A stretch of 64,000 nt of DNA from Moorella humiferrea (GCF_039233145.1 NZ_CP136419.1:2082001-2146000); one strand, 5' to 3'. Counted from the stretch's first letter, positions 31,933-41,205 are shown. Notes: generated from the letters alone by a model not told the origin. Translations and numbers: made by a program.

Positions 31933-32913
31933 TTACCCCATAGTGGCCGCCAGCAGGGCCTTAATGGTGTGCAGGCGGTTTTCGGCTTCGTCGTAGATTA
32001 CCGACTGCGGGCCGTCCATAACTTCTTCCGTCACTTCAACACCCCGGTCGGCCGGCATGCAGTGCATGTAGATGGCATCCTTCTGGCCCAACTTCATGCG
32101 GCGGCCGTCCATGACCCAGGTATTGTATTTTTCAATGAGGTCTAGGCCTTCTTCCCTGCTGCCGGTATAGGCGATGGGACCCCAGCTCTTGGCATAAATA
32201 ACGTGGGCGCCTTTACAGGCTTCGTCCATGTCGTGGACGATGCGAAACTCTACGCCGTTCTCTTCCGCATTTTTCTTCGCCTGTTCCACGATCTCCGGGA
32301 GCAGGTGGAACTCGGGCGGATGGGCCAGGGTGACGTTCATGCCGAACCTGGGCATCAACAGGATCAGGGACTGGGGCATGGACAGGGGACGGATGTAATT
32401 GGGGGCGTAGGTCCAGCTGATGGTGAAATTGAGGCCCCTGGTGTTTTTGCCGAACTTCTCCTGTATGGTCATGATGTCGGCCAGAGCCTGGGTGGGATGG
32501 TACATATCGCACTGCATGTTGAGGACGGGGATGCGGGAATGTTTGGCCAGCTCCCGGATATAGGCGTTACCTTTTTTATAAGTGCAGTAGCGCACACCCA
32601 GACCGTCGCCAAAGCGGCTTAAAACCTCCACCGTGTCCTTGGCCGTCTCGCCGTGGCCAATCTGGGTTTCCGAAGGAGTCAGGAATATGGCGTGCCCGCC
32701 CAGCTGGGTCATGCCGGTTTCGAAGGCGTTGCGGGTGCGGGTGGAGTTTTCAAAGAAAAGCATGTAGAAGGTTTTGTCTTCGAGGAGGCGGTGTTTTTCT
32801 CCCAGGGCTTTGCGCCTTTTTAAATCATAGGCGATATCCAGCACCGTATCGATTTCTTCTTTGGTCCATTCCTGCAGGGTAATGAGGTGCTTACCCCGTA
32901 AATCGGTTTTCAT
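31933..32913 (-). CDS. ygeW: YgeW-type carbamoyltransferase
   Basis: A 326-residue member of the aspartate/ornithine carbamoyltransferase superfamily. The carbamoyl-phosphate motif FFENSTRTR occurs at residues 53-61, HPTQALAD near 139, and HCMPADRG near 288 where ornithine enzymes have HCLP. YgeW proteins are found in purine/urate catabolic clusters and have an unsettled substrate, probably a ureido compound cleaved by phosphate to carbamoyl phosphate. A carbamate kinase at 49.4 kb could then make ATP. It has its own promoter and a GGGGGG ribosome site, separate from hyuA. Confidence 0.88.
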   Translation of the reverse strand: MKTDLRGKHLITLQEWTKEEIDTVLDIAYDLKRRKALGEKHRLLEDKTFYMLFFENSTRTRNAFETGMTQLGGHAIFLTPSETQIGHGETAKDTVEVLSRFGDGLGVRYCTYKKGNAYIRELAKHSRIPVLNMQCDMYHPTQALADIMTIQEKFGKNTRGLNFTISWTYAPNYIRPLSMPQSLILLMPRFGMNVTLAHPPEFHLLPEIVEQAKKNAEENGVEFRIVHDMDEACKGAHVIYAKSWGPIAYTGSREEGLDLIEKYNTWVMDGRRMKLGQKDAIYMHCMPADRGVEVTEEVMDGPQSVIYDEAENRLHTIKALLAATMG

Positions 32914-32954
32914 ATGGTACCCCCCGTAAAATTTTGTTGGTTAAATCTCGTTTA

Positions 32955-32984
32955 ATTTAATTCAACTTTTTTTAATAAAATCCT
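32955..32984 (-). promoter_or_regulatory. Candidate promoter of ygeW
   Basis: AGGATTT (32978-32984), 14 bases, GAATTAAAT on the minus strand. The elements and spacing match the promoters of both purine riboswitches. Confidence 0.55.
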
Positions 32985-33004
32985 TCAAGACCTCGATAAA
33001 AATT

Positions 33005-34360
33005 TCAGCGCCTCCCGGGGATAAAGCAGCCGTCCCCGGCCCGGCCCAGGAACCGTCCTCCTTCGTAAATAAGCCGGCCGCGCAGGTAGGTCGCCTCCGG
33101 GTAGCCCTGCAGGGGGAAACCTTCAAAGATAGTATAACCGGCCGCCGAATGCAGATGCGCCGCCGTAAGAACGACTTCTTTGCGGGGGTTGAAAACGACG
33201 ATGTCGGCGTCGCTGCCGGGGGCAAGGTCCCCTTTCCGGGGGTAGAGGCCGAAAAGGCGGGCCGGGTTGGTGGCCAGCACCTTTACCATCTGGGGCAGGG
33301 TCAGGCGGCCACTGCGGACGCCAAAGGAATAAAGGAGGGGTAACAGGGTTTCCGTTCCGGGTACTCCGGAGGGGGTATTATAAAAGGCCGTACCGGCATT
33401 TTTCTGCCTCGGGGTATAACTGCAGTGATCGGTGGCCACCACCTGCAGGGAACCGGCGGCCAAGTGCCGCCACAGCTCCTCGTTGTCGCCTGCCGTCCTC
33501 AAAGGCGGGCACATGAGGTACAGGCGGCCTTCCGGCCCGGCATACTTCTCCGCGGTCAGGAGCAGGTAATGGGGGCAGGTCTCGCCGTAGACCGGCCGTC
33601 CTTCCCCGCGGGCGGCGGCAATGGCCGCCGCGCCGCCGCCGGTGGAGACGTGGACGATATATACGGAAGCCCCCGCTTTTCCGGCCAGGGCGATGACGTC
33701 CCGGATGGCCTTGACCTCCGCCGTTTCCGGGCGGCTTAACGCATGGTAGGCCGGATCTGTCTTGCCGGCAGCGATCAGCTCTTCTTTCCTGGCGGTAATG
33801 ATCCCGTGATCTTCGCAGTGAACCGTTACCAGGGCTCCGAGGCGGCGCGCTTTTTCAAGGAGGCGGCCGATGGCGTCGAGGCTCAAGCGCTGGTTGTAGG
33901 TGGTAAAGACCTTGAAGCTGGGAACACCCCTGGCGACGACGGCCGCCAGCTCCCTTTCATCATCTTCATGGCCGGGCAGGACCACCTGATGCAGGCCGTA
34001 ATCGACGCAGGCCTGCTCCCCGGCTTCCTTCAGGCGCCTCTCCAGGGAGGCGGTAAGGGGTTCCGCCGGGCTTGCCGGCTCGGCATAGTCGATAACGGTA
34101 GTCACACCGCCGCAGGCGGCCAGCCGCGTGCCGGTGAACCAGTCGTCGGCCGTCACGAGGTCGCCGATGGCCATCCAATAGTGAACATGGGCATCTATAA
34201 CTCCGGGAAAAAGATATCTACCGGTCACATCCCGAACTTCCGCGCCTTCTGGCGGCAGATCCGGACCCACGGCGGCAATTTTTCCGTCTTTAACGGCCAC
34301 GTCGGCCTCCTCGACCCGCTCGGCGGTGACCACCAACCCGCCCTTTAGCACGAGGTCCAC
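33005..34360 (-). CDS. hyuA: Dihydropyrimidinase/hydantoinase
   Basis: A 451-residue cyclic-amide hydrolase. Binuclear metal ligands appear as DAHVHYW (59-61), the carboxylated lysine in SFKVFTTYN (about 150), VHCEDH (about 184), IVHVSTGG (about 240) and ATDHCSY (about 315). The start is a GTG after GGGGAGGGG. Members in purine clusters open a five- or six-membered ring of a purine breakdown product. It is the last gene of a block with the threonine-synthase-like enzyme and XdhD. Confidence 0.92.
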   Translation of the reverse strand: MDLVLKGGLVVTAERVEEADVAVKDGKIAAVGPDLPPEGAEVRDVTGRYLFPGVIDAHVHYWMAIGDLVTADDWFTGTRLAACGGVTTVIDYAEPASPAEPLTASLERRLKEAGEQACVDYGLHQVVLPGHEDDERELAAVVARGVPSFKVFTTYNQRLSLDAIGRLLEKARRLGALVTVHCEDHGIITARKEELIAAGKTDPAYHALSRPETAEVKAIRDVIALAGKAGASVYIVHVSTGGGAAAIAAARGEGRPVYGETCPHYLLLTAEKYAGPEGRLYLMCPPLRTAGDNEELWRHLAAGSLQVVATDHCSYTPRQKNAGTAFYNTPSGVPGTETLLPLLYSFGVRSGRLTLPQMVKVLATNPARLFGLYPRKGDLAPGSDADIVVFNPRKEVVLTAAHLHSAAGYTIFEGFPLQGYPEATYLRGRLIYEGGRFLGRAGDGCFIPGRR

Positions 34361-34385
34361 TTTAACCCCTCCCCCAAAAGCAGAG

Positions 34386-35636
34386 TTAATTGGGCAATTT
34401 TAGATCCTTTAGTGCTTTATGCAGGGCTTCCAGGGAGGGCTCCACCCGGATGGGTTCACCGGCGGCCTTGATGGCGTTGGCCACATCCTTGAGGCCGTTG
34501 CCGGTCACCAGAACGACGACCCTTTCATCCGGTTTAATGATGCCTTCCCGAACGGCCTTGATGAGGCCGGCCGTGCCGGCCACCCCGGCAGGTTCGCCGA
34601 AAACGCCGCAGGTGCGGCCCAGAACCCCCATGGCCGCCAGAATCTCGTCGTCGCTGACGTTGATCATGGTTCCGCCGGAGTCCCGCACCGCCCGCAGGGC
34701 CTTTTCCGGATTACGGGGTACGCCGACGGCAATGCTGTCGGCCAGGGTGTTTTCTTCCATGGGACGCACCCTGGTGCCCTCCCGGAAGGCGCGGGTGATG
34801 GGGCAGCAGCCTTCGGCCTGGACACCAAGCATCCGCGGCAGCCTGTCAATCCATCCGGCCTTTTTCAGGTCTACCCAGGCCTTCCAGGCCCCGGCCATGG
34901 TGCAGCCGTCGCCCACCGCCAGGACCACCCAGTCGGGCACCTCCCACTGCAGCTGTTCAGCCACCTCGAGGCAGACGGTTTTCTTCCCCTCCACCAGATA
35001 GGGATTGATGGCGGCATTGCGGTTATACCAGCCGTGTTCGGCAATGGCCGCCGCTGACAGGCGGAAGGCGTCCTCATAGGTGCCCTGGACGCTGATGACC
35101 GTAGCCCCGAAAATCAAGAGCTGGGCCACCTTGCCCTGGGGCGCCCGCCCGGGGACGAAGATCATAGCCTTAAGACCCACGGAAGCCGCCGCCCCCGCCA
35201 GGGAGGACGCGGCGTTGCCGGTGGAAGAACAGGCAACAACCTTCGCTCCTTCGGCCAGGGCCCGGGCCACGGCCACCGCCGAGGGACGATCCTTTAAAGA
35301 AGCGGTAGGGTTGATACCGTCGTCTTTAATGTATAGCTCCTTTAAGCCCAGCTCCGACGCCAGGCGCCCGGCACGGTAGAGGGGGCTCCACCCCACACGC
35401 AGGGGCGGCAGGGTTCCTTCCTGGGCCACCGGCAGAAAGGGACGGTAGCGCCACATGGAAGGCTCCCTGTCGGCCGCCAGGTTCTTTTTAGATATGGCTT
35501 TATTGATATAATCATAATCATATTCCACATCGAGAATGCCGTCGACCGGCCCGCAGGCGGGACAGGTATACAGGCCGGGACGGGGCTGATAAGTCCGGCC
35601 GCAGTTGATACAGCGTAACTGGCTAACGTTGCTCAC
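34386..35636 (-). CDS. Threonine-synthase-like PLP enzyme
   Basis: A 416-residue fold-type II PLP enzyme. The N-terminus has a zinc-ribbon (CINCG and CPACG, residues 9-28), as in archaeal-type threonine synthases. The PLP lysine lies in NPTASLKDRPS (about residue 110), the phosphate loop in SSTGNAASSLAG and a second in VLVTGNGLKD. The GTG at 35636, preceded by AAGGAG, is preferred over an ATG 14 codons upstream. Inside a purine cluster with no thrB or hom nearby, it may be a beta-eliminating ammonia-lyase filling the place of YgeX. That is inference. Confidence 0.82.
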   Translation of the reverse strand: MSNVSQLRCINCGRTYQPRPGLYTCPACGPVDGILDVEYDYDYINKAISKKNLAADREPSMWRYRPFLPVAQEGTLPPLRVGWSPLYRAGRLASELGLKELYIKDDGINPTASLKDRPSAVAVARALAEGAKVVACSSTGNAASSLAGAAASVGLKAMIFVPGRAPQGKVAQLLIFGATVISVQGTYEDAFRLSAAAIAEHGWYNRNAAINPYLVEGKKTVCLEVAEQLQWEVPDWVVLAVGDGCTMAGAWKAWVDLKKAGWIDRLPRMLGVQAEGCCPITRAFREGTRVRPMEENTLADSIAVGVPRNPEKALRAVRDSGGTMINVSDDEILAAMGVLGRTCGVFGEPAGVAGTAGLIKAVREGIIKPDERVVVLVTGNGLKDVANAIKAAGEPIRVEPSLEALHKALKDLKLPN

Positions 35637-35708
35637 CCTAGTCAGCTCCTTATAGGCTTCTCCTCGCGCCCCGGTCACGGTATGGCCGCGCCCGCACCGG
35701 GGAGCGTC

Positions 35709-38270
35709 TTATTTCCTCGTATACGGCGTATCCTCCAGGGGGAGGGAGAGACGCACTTTGCCGTCACGGCGGTAGTAGGCGCCGGCGACGGCGGCCGCTG
35801 TAGGTATGGTCGCCAGCTCGCCTATACCCTTGGCGCCATAGGCGTAAGGGGTACCACCCTTTTCAATCAGGTGTACCTCCATCCTGGGTATCTGATGACT
35901 GCGCAAGAGTCCCAATCTTCCTAAGGTCTGGCGCAGGGGGATGCCGTCCTTTACCGGGAAGTCTTCCGTCAGGGCATAACCAAGGCCCATGACGATCCCG
36001 CCTTCAATCTGGCCCTCGAGGTTCAAGGGATTGACGGCCCGGCCCACGTCATAGGCGGCCACCACCTTCGCCACCCGTCCCTCCTCATCCAGGATGACCA
36101 CCTGGGTGGCGTAGCTGTAACCGACGTGGGTCACGGGATGCTCCTTGTCGGAGTCAAGGGGATCGGTAACGCCGGAAAATTCCCCGTGGAAAACCTGCCC
36201 CTCCAGTTCGGCCAGGTTACGGCCTTTCAAGGCCGTCGCCAGTTCGGCCGCCGCCCGGCGAGTCGCTTCCCCGGTAAAAAGGCTCTGGCGGGAAGCCGTG
36301 GTGCAGCCGGCGTCGGGGGTAAGGGCCGTATCCGACAGGATGCAATCGATGCTGTCGGCCGACAGGCCGGTGGTTTCGGCGACAATTTGGATAAGCACCG
36401 CCTCCAAACCCTGCCCCATGCAGGCGGCGCCGGAGTAAATTTTTACCCGACCGTCCCTGACTTCCAGGCGGGCCCTGCCCACGTCTTTGGTCCCTACCCC
36501 CAAACCTACGTTTTTAAAGCCACAGGCGATGCCGGCATGGGGGCTGCTCTCAAAGGCTTCCTTGACGGCCAGCAGAGTGTCTTTCAGACCGATATCGGGG
36601 CCGACCACCTGCCTGGTGCCTAAGGTGTCCCCCGGTTCCAGGGCGTTCTGCCAGCGGATTTGCCAGGGGGAAAGGCCGACGGCCTCTGCCAGGATATTCA
36701 GCTGGCTCTCGATGGCAAAGTTGGACTGGGGCACCCCGAAACCGCGAAAGGCGCCGGCAGGGGGGTTGTTGGTATAAACGGCCCGGCCGCGAATGGATAC
36801 ATGGGGTATGCGGTAAGGACCGGTGGCGTGGGTACAGGCCCGCTGTAACACCTGGGCTCCCAGGGAGGCGTAGGCGCCGGTGTCGGCCACCAGATCGGCC
36901 ACCAGGGCCACCAGATTGCCTTTTTCGTCACACCCGGTGGTCATGGTTATGGTCATGGCATGGCGTTTGGGGTGACAGAGGATGCTTTCCCGCCGCGTCC
37001 AGGTCAATTTCACCGGCTGCCGGGTTGCCCAGGCCAGGAGGGCGGCGTGATGCTGCACGCTCAAATCCTCCTTGCCGCCAAAACCGCCGCCGACACATTT
37101 GTTGACCACCCGCACTTTGTCCGGCGGCAGGTTCAGGAGGGAGACCAGCTGGGTATGAATCTCATAAACCCCCTGGGTGCCGGTATAAACAGTAATGCCG
37201 TCTTCTTCCGGCACCGCCAGGGCGCTTTCCGGCTCCAGGAAGGCGTGTTCCGTGAAGGGCGTGGTGTAGGTACGGGTTACCACGTGGGCGCAGGATTTTA
37301 ACGCCGCTTCCGGATCGCCTTTCCTGACCACAGTTTCGCTCAAGATATTACCGCGCGGGTGCAGGGCCGGAGCTCCCGGGGCCATGGCCTCTGCGGGCGT
37401 AGTCAGGGGGGGCAGTTCTTCGTAATCTACTTTGATGTAGTCCAGCGCCGCCCTGGCTTCCTTTAGGGTACGGGCGGCCACCAGGGCCAGGGCGTCGCCC
37501 GCATAACGTGTTTCTTCGCCTACGGCTATCAATGCCGGCCAATCTTTAAAGATGTGTCCCTGGTAGCGTTCTCCCGGTATATCCTCTGCCGTCAGGACGG
37601 CCACCACCCCGGGCTGTTTTTTGGCTGCCGTAACGTCAATGGCTTTCACCTTCGCCCGGGCGCAGGGCAGACGGAAAACGGCGCCGTAAAGCATCCCCGA
37701 AACCTGCATATCGTCAACAAAGATGGCTTCGCCCAAAACCTTGGCCCTGGCGTCCGGCCGGAAAAAGGCTTTGCCCATGCCGGCGGGCTCCCCTGCCCAT
37801 GGCTCGATTTCACCCCTTAAAACACGGCCGGCCAGGCGCACGGCGTCTATTATCTTCTGGTAGCCGGTGCAGCGGCAGAGATGGACCTTGAAGGCCTGGC
37901 GGATTTCATCCTCCGTCGGGTCCGGCTGCCGGTCGAGGAGGGCTTTGGCTTCCATGACCATCCCCGGCGTGCAGAAGCCGCACTGTACCGCCCCGGCCGC
38001 CGTGAAGGCAAAGGCGTAAACTTCCTTCTCCCGGGGGCTCAGGCCCTCGACGGTAATGATCTCCTGATCGGCCGCCTTGACGACGGGTGTGCGGCAGGCC
38101 CGGACCGCTTTGCCGCCCATGATTACGGTACAGGCGCCGCAGGTACCTTCGCCGCAGCCGTTTTTAGCCCCCGTCAGTCGCAGATCTTCCCGCAAGACTT
38201 CCAGCAAGGTGGCATCGGGGCGAACCTCGACCGCCCGTCGCTGGCCGTTAACCTGTAATTCTATCCGCAT
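35709..38270 (-). CDS. xdhD: XdhD-like fused [2Fe-2S]/molybdopterin hydroxylase
   Basis: An 853-residue fusion. Residues 1 to about 150 are the 2Fe-2S domain (CGEGTCGACTVIMGG, QCGFCTPGM, HLCRCTGYQ). The rest is the Mo catalytic subunit with VGGGFGGKEDLS (about 397), GAFRGFGVPQ (about 510) and the catalytic Glu in YGAKGIGELAT (about 815). The start at 38270 follows GGGGGGAA. The fusion is the XdhD architecture of E. coli and urate-degrading anaerobes, thought to depend on labile selenium from YqeB/YqeC. No FAD subunit is adjacent, so electrons may pass to or from YgfK or a distant FAD subunit. Confidence 0.92.
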   Translation of the reverse strand: MRIELQVNGQRRAVEVRPDATLLEVLREDLRLTGAKNGCGEGTCGACTVIMGGKAVRACRTPVVKAADQEIITVEGLSPREKEVYAFAFTAAGAVQCGFCTPGMVMEAKALLDRQPDPTEDEIRQAFKVHLCRCTGYQKIIDAVRLAGRVLRGEIEPWAGEPAGMGKAFFRPDARAKVLGEAIFVDDMQVSGMLYGAVFRLPCARAKVKAIDVTAAKKQPGVVAVLTAEDIPGERYQGHIFKDWPALIAVGEETRYAGDALALVAARTLKEARAALDYIKVDYEELPPLTTPAEAMAPGAPALHPRGNILSETVVRKGDPEAALKSCAHVVTRTYTTPFTEHAFLEPESALAVPEEDGITVYTGTQGVYEIHTQLVSLLNLPPDKVRVVNKCVGGGFGGKEDLSVQHHAALLAWATRQPVKLTWTRRESILCHPKRHAMTITMTTGCDEKGNLVALVADLVADTGAYASLGAQVLQRACTHATGPYRIPHVSIRGRAVYTNNPPAGAFRGFGVPQSNFAIESQLNILAEAVGLSPWQIRWQNALEPGDTLGTRQVVGPDIGLKDTLLAVKEAFESSPHAGIACGFKNVGLGVGTKDVGRARLEVRDGRVKIYSGAACMGQGLEAVLIQIVAETTGLSADSIDCILSDTALTPDAGCTTASRQSLFTGEATRRAAAELATALKGRNLAELEGQVFHGEFSGVTDPLDSDKEHPVTHVGYSYATQVVILDEEGRVAKVVAAYDVGRAVNPLNLEGQIEGGIVMGLGYALTEDFPVKDGIPLRQTLGRLGLLRSHQIPRMEVHLIEKGGTPYAYGAKGIGELATIPTAAAVAGAYYRRDGKVRLSLPLEDTPYTRK

Positions 38271-38353
38271 GCCGTTCCCCCCGTTCGGCTTGGTGTCCCG
38301 GTGCCGTTCCCTCGGCACCCCCAGGTGCAGCTCCCATTACAGGTACAAGGGTT

Positions 38354-39709
38354 TTAGCGCAGCTCCTTTATTTTAGCGTCATAATATTCTACTTTAGCGT
38401 ACTCGTCCTCCCAGAAGGAAGGGCTCTTCATCGCATCCAGGTATTCCTTGGTATAGCCAAAGGGCAACCAATCCTTTTCTTTCTGCTGGAAGAGGCGTTC
38501 CTTGGCTTCCGGCCGGCGGGTGTCCATAATATGATGGGTATGGGCCTTGAGGAAAATGTCTTTGAACCAGCGCTCTAAGACGAAGTCTTCGATTTCCAGA
38601 GTCCGCTGGGCCAGGTTTTCCAGCACGGAATGATACCGGTCGAAACCGTCGGTGGCTATGGTCACCACGTTGTCTCCGGGGCCCAAACGCAGGTATTTGG
38701 CCATCTTGATGGCGCCGATAATATTGCAAATGCCGGAAGGTCCGAAGTTGTCGCGTAAAGCCAGGGCGTCGGCTTCTTTAACACCGTTCTTGATCAGCAC
38801 TTCGGTACCGTCCTGGAAGACCTTCAAGCCGCGAACGGTGTCTTCGTCGTGGATGAGGACGATAAAGTCAGTATTGAGGACGTTATGGATGAGGGTGCAC
38901 ATCTTGTCGCCGATGCCCTCAATGCGGTGCTGACCGCGGCCGCCGTTAAAAAGGGTGGAACATTCATAGGGCTCGAGGGCCGCCACTTTGCATTCCGGGA
39001 AGGCCTTCTTGATCTGATCGCCAGCAGCCAGGGTCCCCGCCGAACCGGGAGCCGAAGCAAAACAGGCGATGCGGCCGTTGCCGATCCCCCGAACGGCCTC
39101 GATGGCGGCATTGCCGGTAACGTGGCGGTGGAAACGGTAATTGGGCAGCAGCTCAAATTGGGCCAGGGCGTAATTCCTGGGATCCTTTTTCAGTTCATGG
39201 GTGCGCTGCAGGGTCAAAATGACGTCGGATTCCGTGCCGGGGGTAAGGTCCAGCTCGCCGCCGTACTTGCGGATGCGCTCATACCTTTCTTTACTCATGT
39301 TGTCGGGCATGATAACCACCGCCCGGAAGCCGAGGAGCCTACAGATATAGGCCACGCCGATGCCGAAATTGCCCGTAGAGGGTCCCAGGATGGTATGTTC
39401 CCCGGGTTTAATGACGCCGTCCACACAACCTTCGATCAGGGTGGCGTAGGCCGGACCGACCTTGTGGGAACCGGATGGAAAATACCGGCCCAACAGGACG
39501 ACGATATTGGCATCCACGCCCGTCACTTCCGGGGGTAATACCATTTTCCGCACCTGGTTGTTTTCATCTTTCCAGGTAATGTTGAAGAGGTTGATGGGAT
39601 CCAGCTCGTCTTCCTTAAGGGCTTTGAGGGCCCGCTGCCTGATTGCCGGATCCATCTGCGACGGATCGCACATTTCCGTAAATGTCGGGCCAAAGGGGAT
39701 CTTTCCCAC
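38354..39709 (-). CDS. PLP-dependent lyase, cysteine-synthase-like
   Basis: A 451-residue fold-type II PLP enzyme. PSGSHKVGPAYA (lysine near residue 82) is the probable Schiff-base site, GPSTGNFGIGVAY binds the cofactor phosphate, and a long C-terminal extension (about 90 residues) is unlike CysK. The start is GTG 8 bases after GGGAGGG. Its position upstream of xdhD in a purine cluster suggests an amino-acid ammonia-lyase or beta-replacement enzyme, possibly the functional counterpart of diaminopropionate ammonia-lyase YgeX. Substrate unknown. Confidence 0.78.
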   Translation of the reverse strand: MGKIPFGPTFTEMCDPSQMDPAIRQRALKALKEDELDPINLFNITWKDENNQVRKMVLPPEVTGVDANIVVLLGRYFPSGSHKVGPAYATLIEGCVDGVIKPGEHTILGPSTGNFGIGVAYICRLLGFRAVVIMPDNMSKERYERIRKYGGELDLTPGTESDVILTLQRTHELKKDPRNYALAQFELLPNYRFHRHVTGNAAIEAVRGIGNGRIACFASAPGSAGTLAAGDQIKKAFPECKVAALEPYECSTLFNGGRGQHRIEGIGDKMCTLIHNVLNTDFIVLIHDEDTVRGLKVFQDGTEVLIKNGVKEADALALRDNFGPSGICNIIGAIKMAKYLRLGPGDNVVTIATDGFDRYHSVLENLAQRTLEIEDFVLERWFKDIFLKAHTHHIMDTRRPEAKERLFQQKEKDWLPFGYTKEYLDAMKSPSFWEDEYAKVEYYDAKIKELR

Positions 39710-39743
39710 CGTAGTAACCCTCCCGAATTAAATATAATGTTAT

Positions 39744-39765
39744 TGAGTGATAAAAAGTTCACTCA
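39744..39765. promoter_or_regulatory. Inverted repeat, candidate operator upstream of the PLP lyase
   Basis: TGAGTGA (39744-39750) and TCACTCA (39759-39765), perfect arms with an 8-base spacer, immediately upstream of a -10-like ATTATAT on the minus strand. It is a plausible regulator binding site for the PLP-lyase/xdhD/hyuA transcript. Confidence 0.45.
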
Positions 39766-39787
39766 CACTTATTGTATAGTTCGACGC

Positions 39788-39837
39788 AAAAAAAATAAAC
39801 CCTCCTTTTGTAGCTAAAATATTGCTAAAAAGGAGGG
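39788..39837 (-). terminator. Terminator after pgpA
   Basis: On the minus strand CCCTCCTTTTTAGC pairs with GCTACAAAAGGAGGG (one bulge), followed by TTTATTTTTTTT. Confidence 0.88.
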
Positions 39838-39848
39838 GATTATTTTAC

Positions 39849-40373
39849 CTACAGTAAACCGTCGCGGTCGCGGTGGGCCAGGCGGGAGGAGGCGGCGGCG
39901 GCTACGGCGGCCACCAGGTCGTCGAGGAAGGTATTGACTTTCTCATTCTTTTGGCCGTTGACCACGCCGATGATGCCCGGCTTGACCTTGTCCAGATAAC
40001 CGAAATTGGTAAAACCGATGGAACCGTAGATATTAACGATGCTCAAGGCCAGTATCTCATCGATGCCGTAAAGGCCGTCGTCGTTTTTCAGCATGGTGTA
40101 AAGAGGTTCGTCCAAAAGCCCCTTTTCCGCCAGCTCGTCAATGGCTATGCCGGTAAAGATGGCATTCTGGACCTCCCGCTTTTCCAGCACTCGCTCAACG
40201 CTTTCGCGGCAGGCGGCCATGGTAAGGTGCGGGATGTATTTGCGCTGGACTTCATATACCAGGGAAGCAATGTCATCCAGGGTTACCCCCCGCCGTTCCA
40301 ACCAGGTTATGGCCAGACGCTTGAGGAGGGGAGAACCGGTATACTGATTTTCCTTAGGCTGGGCCACACTCAC
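39849..40373 (-). CDS. pgpA: Phosphatidylglycerophosphatase A family protein (YutG-like)
   Basis: A 174-residue protein. The C-terminal half carries TNFGYLDKVKPGIIG and NTFLDDLVAAV, the latter being the acidic family motif. The family dephosphorylates phosphatidylglycerophosphate in membrane lipid synthesis, although Bacillus-type YutG members are poorly tested. The start is GTG with GGAG 4 bases away. It is the last gene of the pucR/yqeB transcript, and the link to Mo hydroxylases is not obvious. Confidence 0.82.
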   Translation of the reverse strand: MSVAQPKENQYTGSPLLKRLAITWLERRGVTLDDIASLVYEVQRKYIPHLTMAACRESVERVLEKREVQNAIFTGIAIDELAEKGLLDEPLYTMLKNDDGLYGIDEILALSIVNIYGSIGFTNFGYLDKVKPGIIGVVNGQKNEKVNTFLDDLVAAVAAAASSRLAHRDRDGLL

Positions 40374-40413
40374 TTCTCTCCAACCCCCTTTTACTAAAAG
40401 TACTTAAATTATA

Positions 40414-41205
40414 TCATAAATTTAATAAGTGTAAGATGGCCTCCAGTACGCCGCCGGCAATGGCCCGGGCTTTATCGGAAATGGTAAAGCAGTAATCCCG
40501 TTCGCCGCGGGGATCGATGTCGCCGACCTTCATTCCCTTATGCACTTCCAGCCCGTCGTGGAGGATGCCGCGCAGCACACCGTCGATCCGGGCGTATAAC
40601 GGCACTTTACCCACCACGGCCACCGTCTCGCCCGCAGTTACGGCAACACCTATTGTCTTCAATCCCTTAAACACTCCATCCGCCGGGGCCCTTAAAACCC
40701 TCTCTTCAGAAAAACCTGCGACCTCGCCCGGGATGCCGGTATTGGGCAGGGCTTCGCCTTCCCAGATGACCCGACCGAGATAATGGCCGCGCTTGGTCTC
40801 CACAACCGCATGGGCATCCCGACCGGCGATAAAACCCGGCCCCAGGGCGATGACTATTGGAGCCTGATCCATCCTCGTCCCCAAGTTGGTTTTAGCCATT
40901 ATGGCATCAACGACAATCTCCGGCCGTAATGCTTTGATTACCTTTGCCTCGGGATCAACCAGGATGGCAATTTCTCCCTTTCGGGTTTTGTCCAGAGCCT
41001 CTTCCGGTCCGGCCGCCAGGCCGGCCGTAACCCCTTCCACGGTAACCCTGCCGGCGTAAACCGCCTCGGCAAAGGCTACGGTCCGGCGGATTGCCGTGGG
41101 CCGCGGGACTTCCGTCATGATTACGGCAAAACCTGCCTTATAAAGGCGGTGGGCCACACCGCTGGCCAGATCTCCGGCTCCTTTGATAACTACCAGTTGC
41201 CTCAT
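40414..41205 (-). CDS. yqeB: YqeB family selenium-dependent hydroxylase accessory protein
   Basis: A 263-residue protein starting with VVIKGAGDLASGVAHRL, a Rossmann-like loop characteristic of the EF2563/YqeB family. A second block, ALGPGFIAGRDAHAVVETKRGH, is also conserved in the family. YqeB and YqeC proteins mark bacteria that use labile selenium in Mo hydroxylases and are thought to be needed to insert it. It sits with the YqeC-MocA fusion, fitting a cofactor-maturation operon. A minus-strand TATAAT inside its 3' end may drive pgpA. Confidence 0.9.
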   Translation of the reverse strand: MRQLVVIKGAGDLASGVAHRLYKAGFAVIMTEVPRPTAIRRTVAFAEAVYAGRVTVEGVTAGLAAGPEEALDKTRKGEIAILVDPEAKVIKALRPEIVVDAIMAKTNLGTRMDQAPIVIALGPGFIAGRDAHAVVETKRGHYLGRVIWEGEALPNTGIPGEVAGFSEERVLRAPADGVFKGLKTIGVAVTAGETVAVVGKVPLYARIDGVLRGILHDGLEVHKGMKVGDIDPRGERDYCFTISDKARAIAGGVLEAILHLLNL

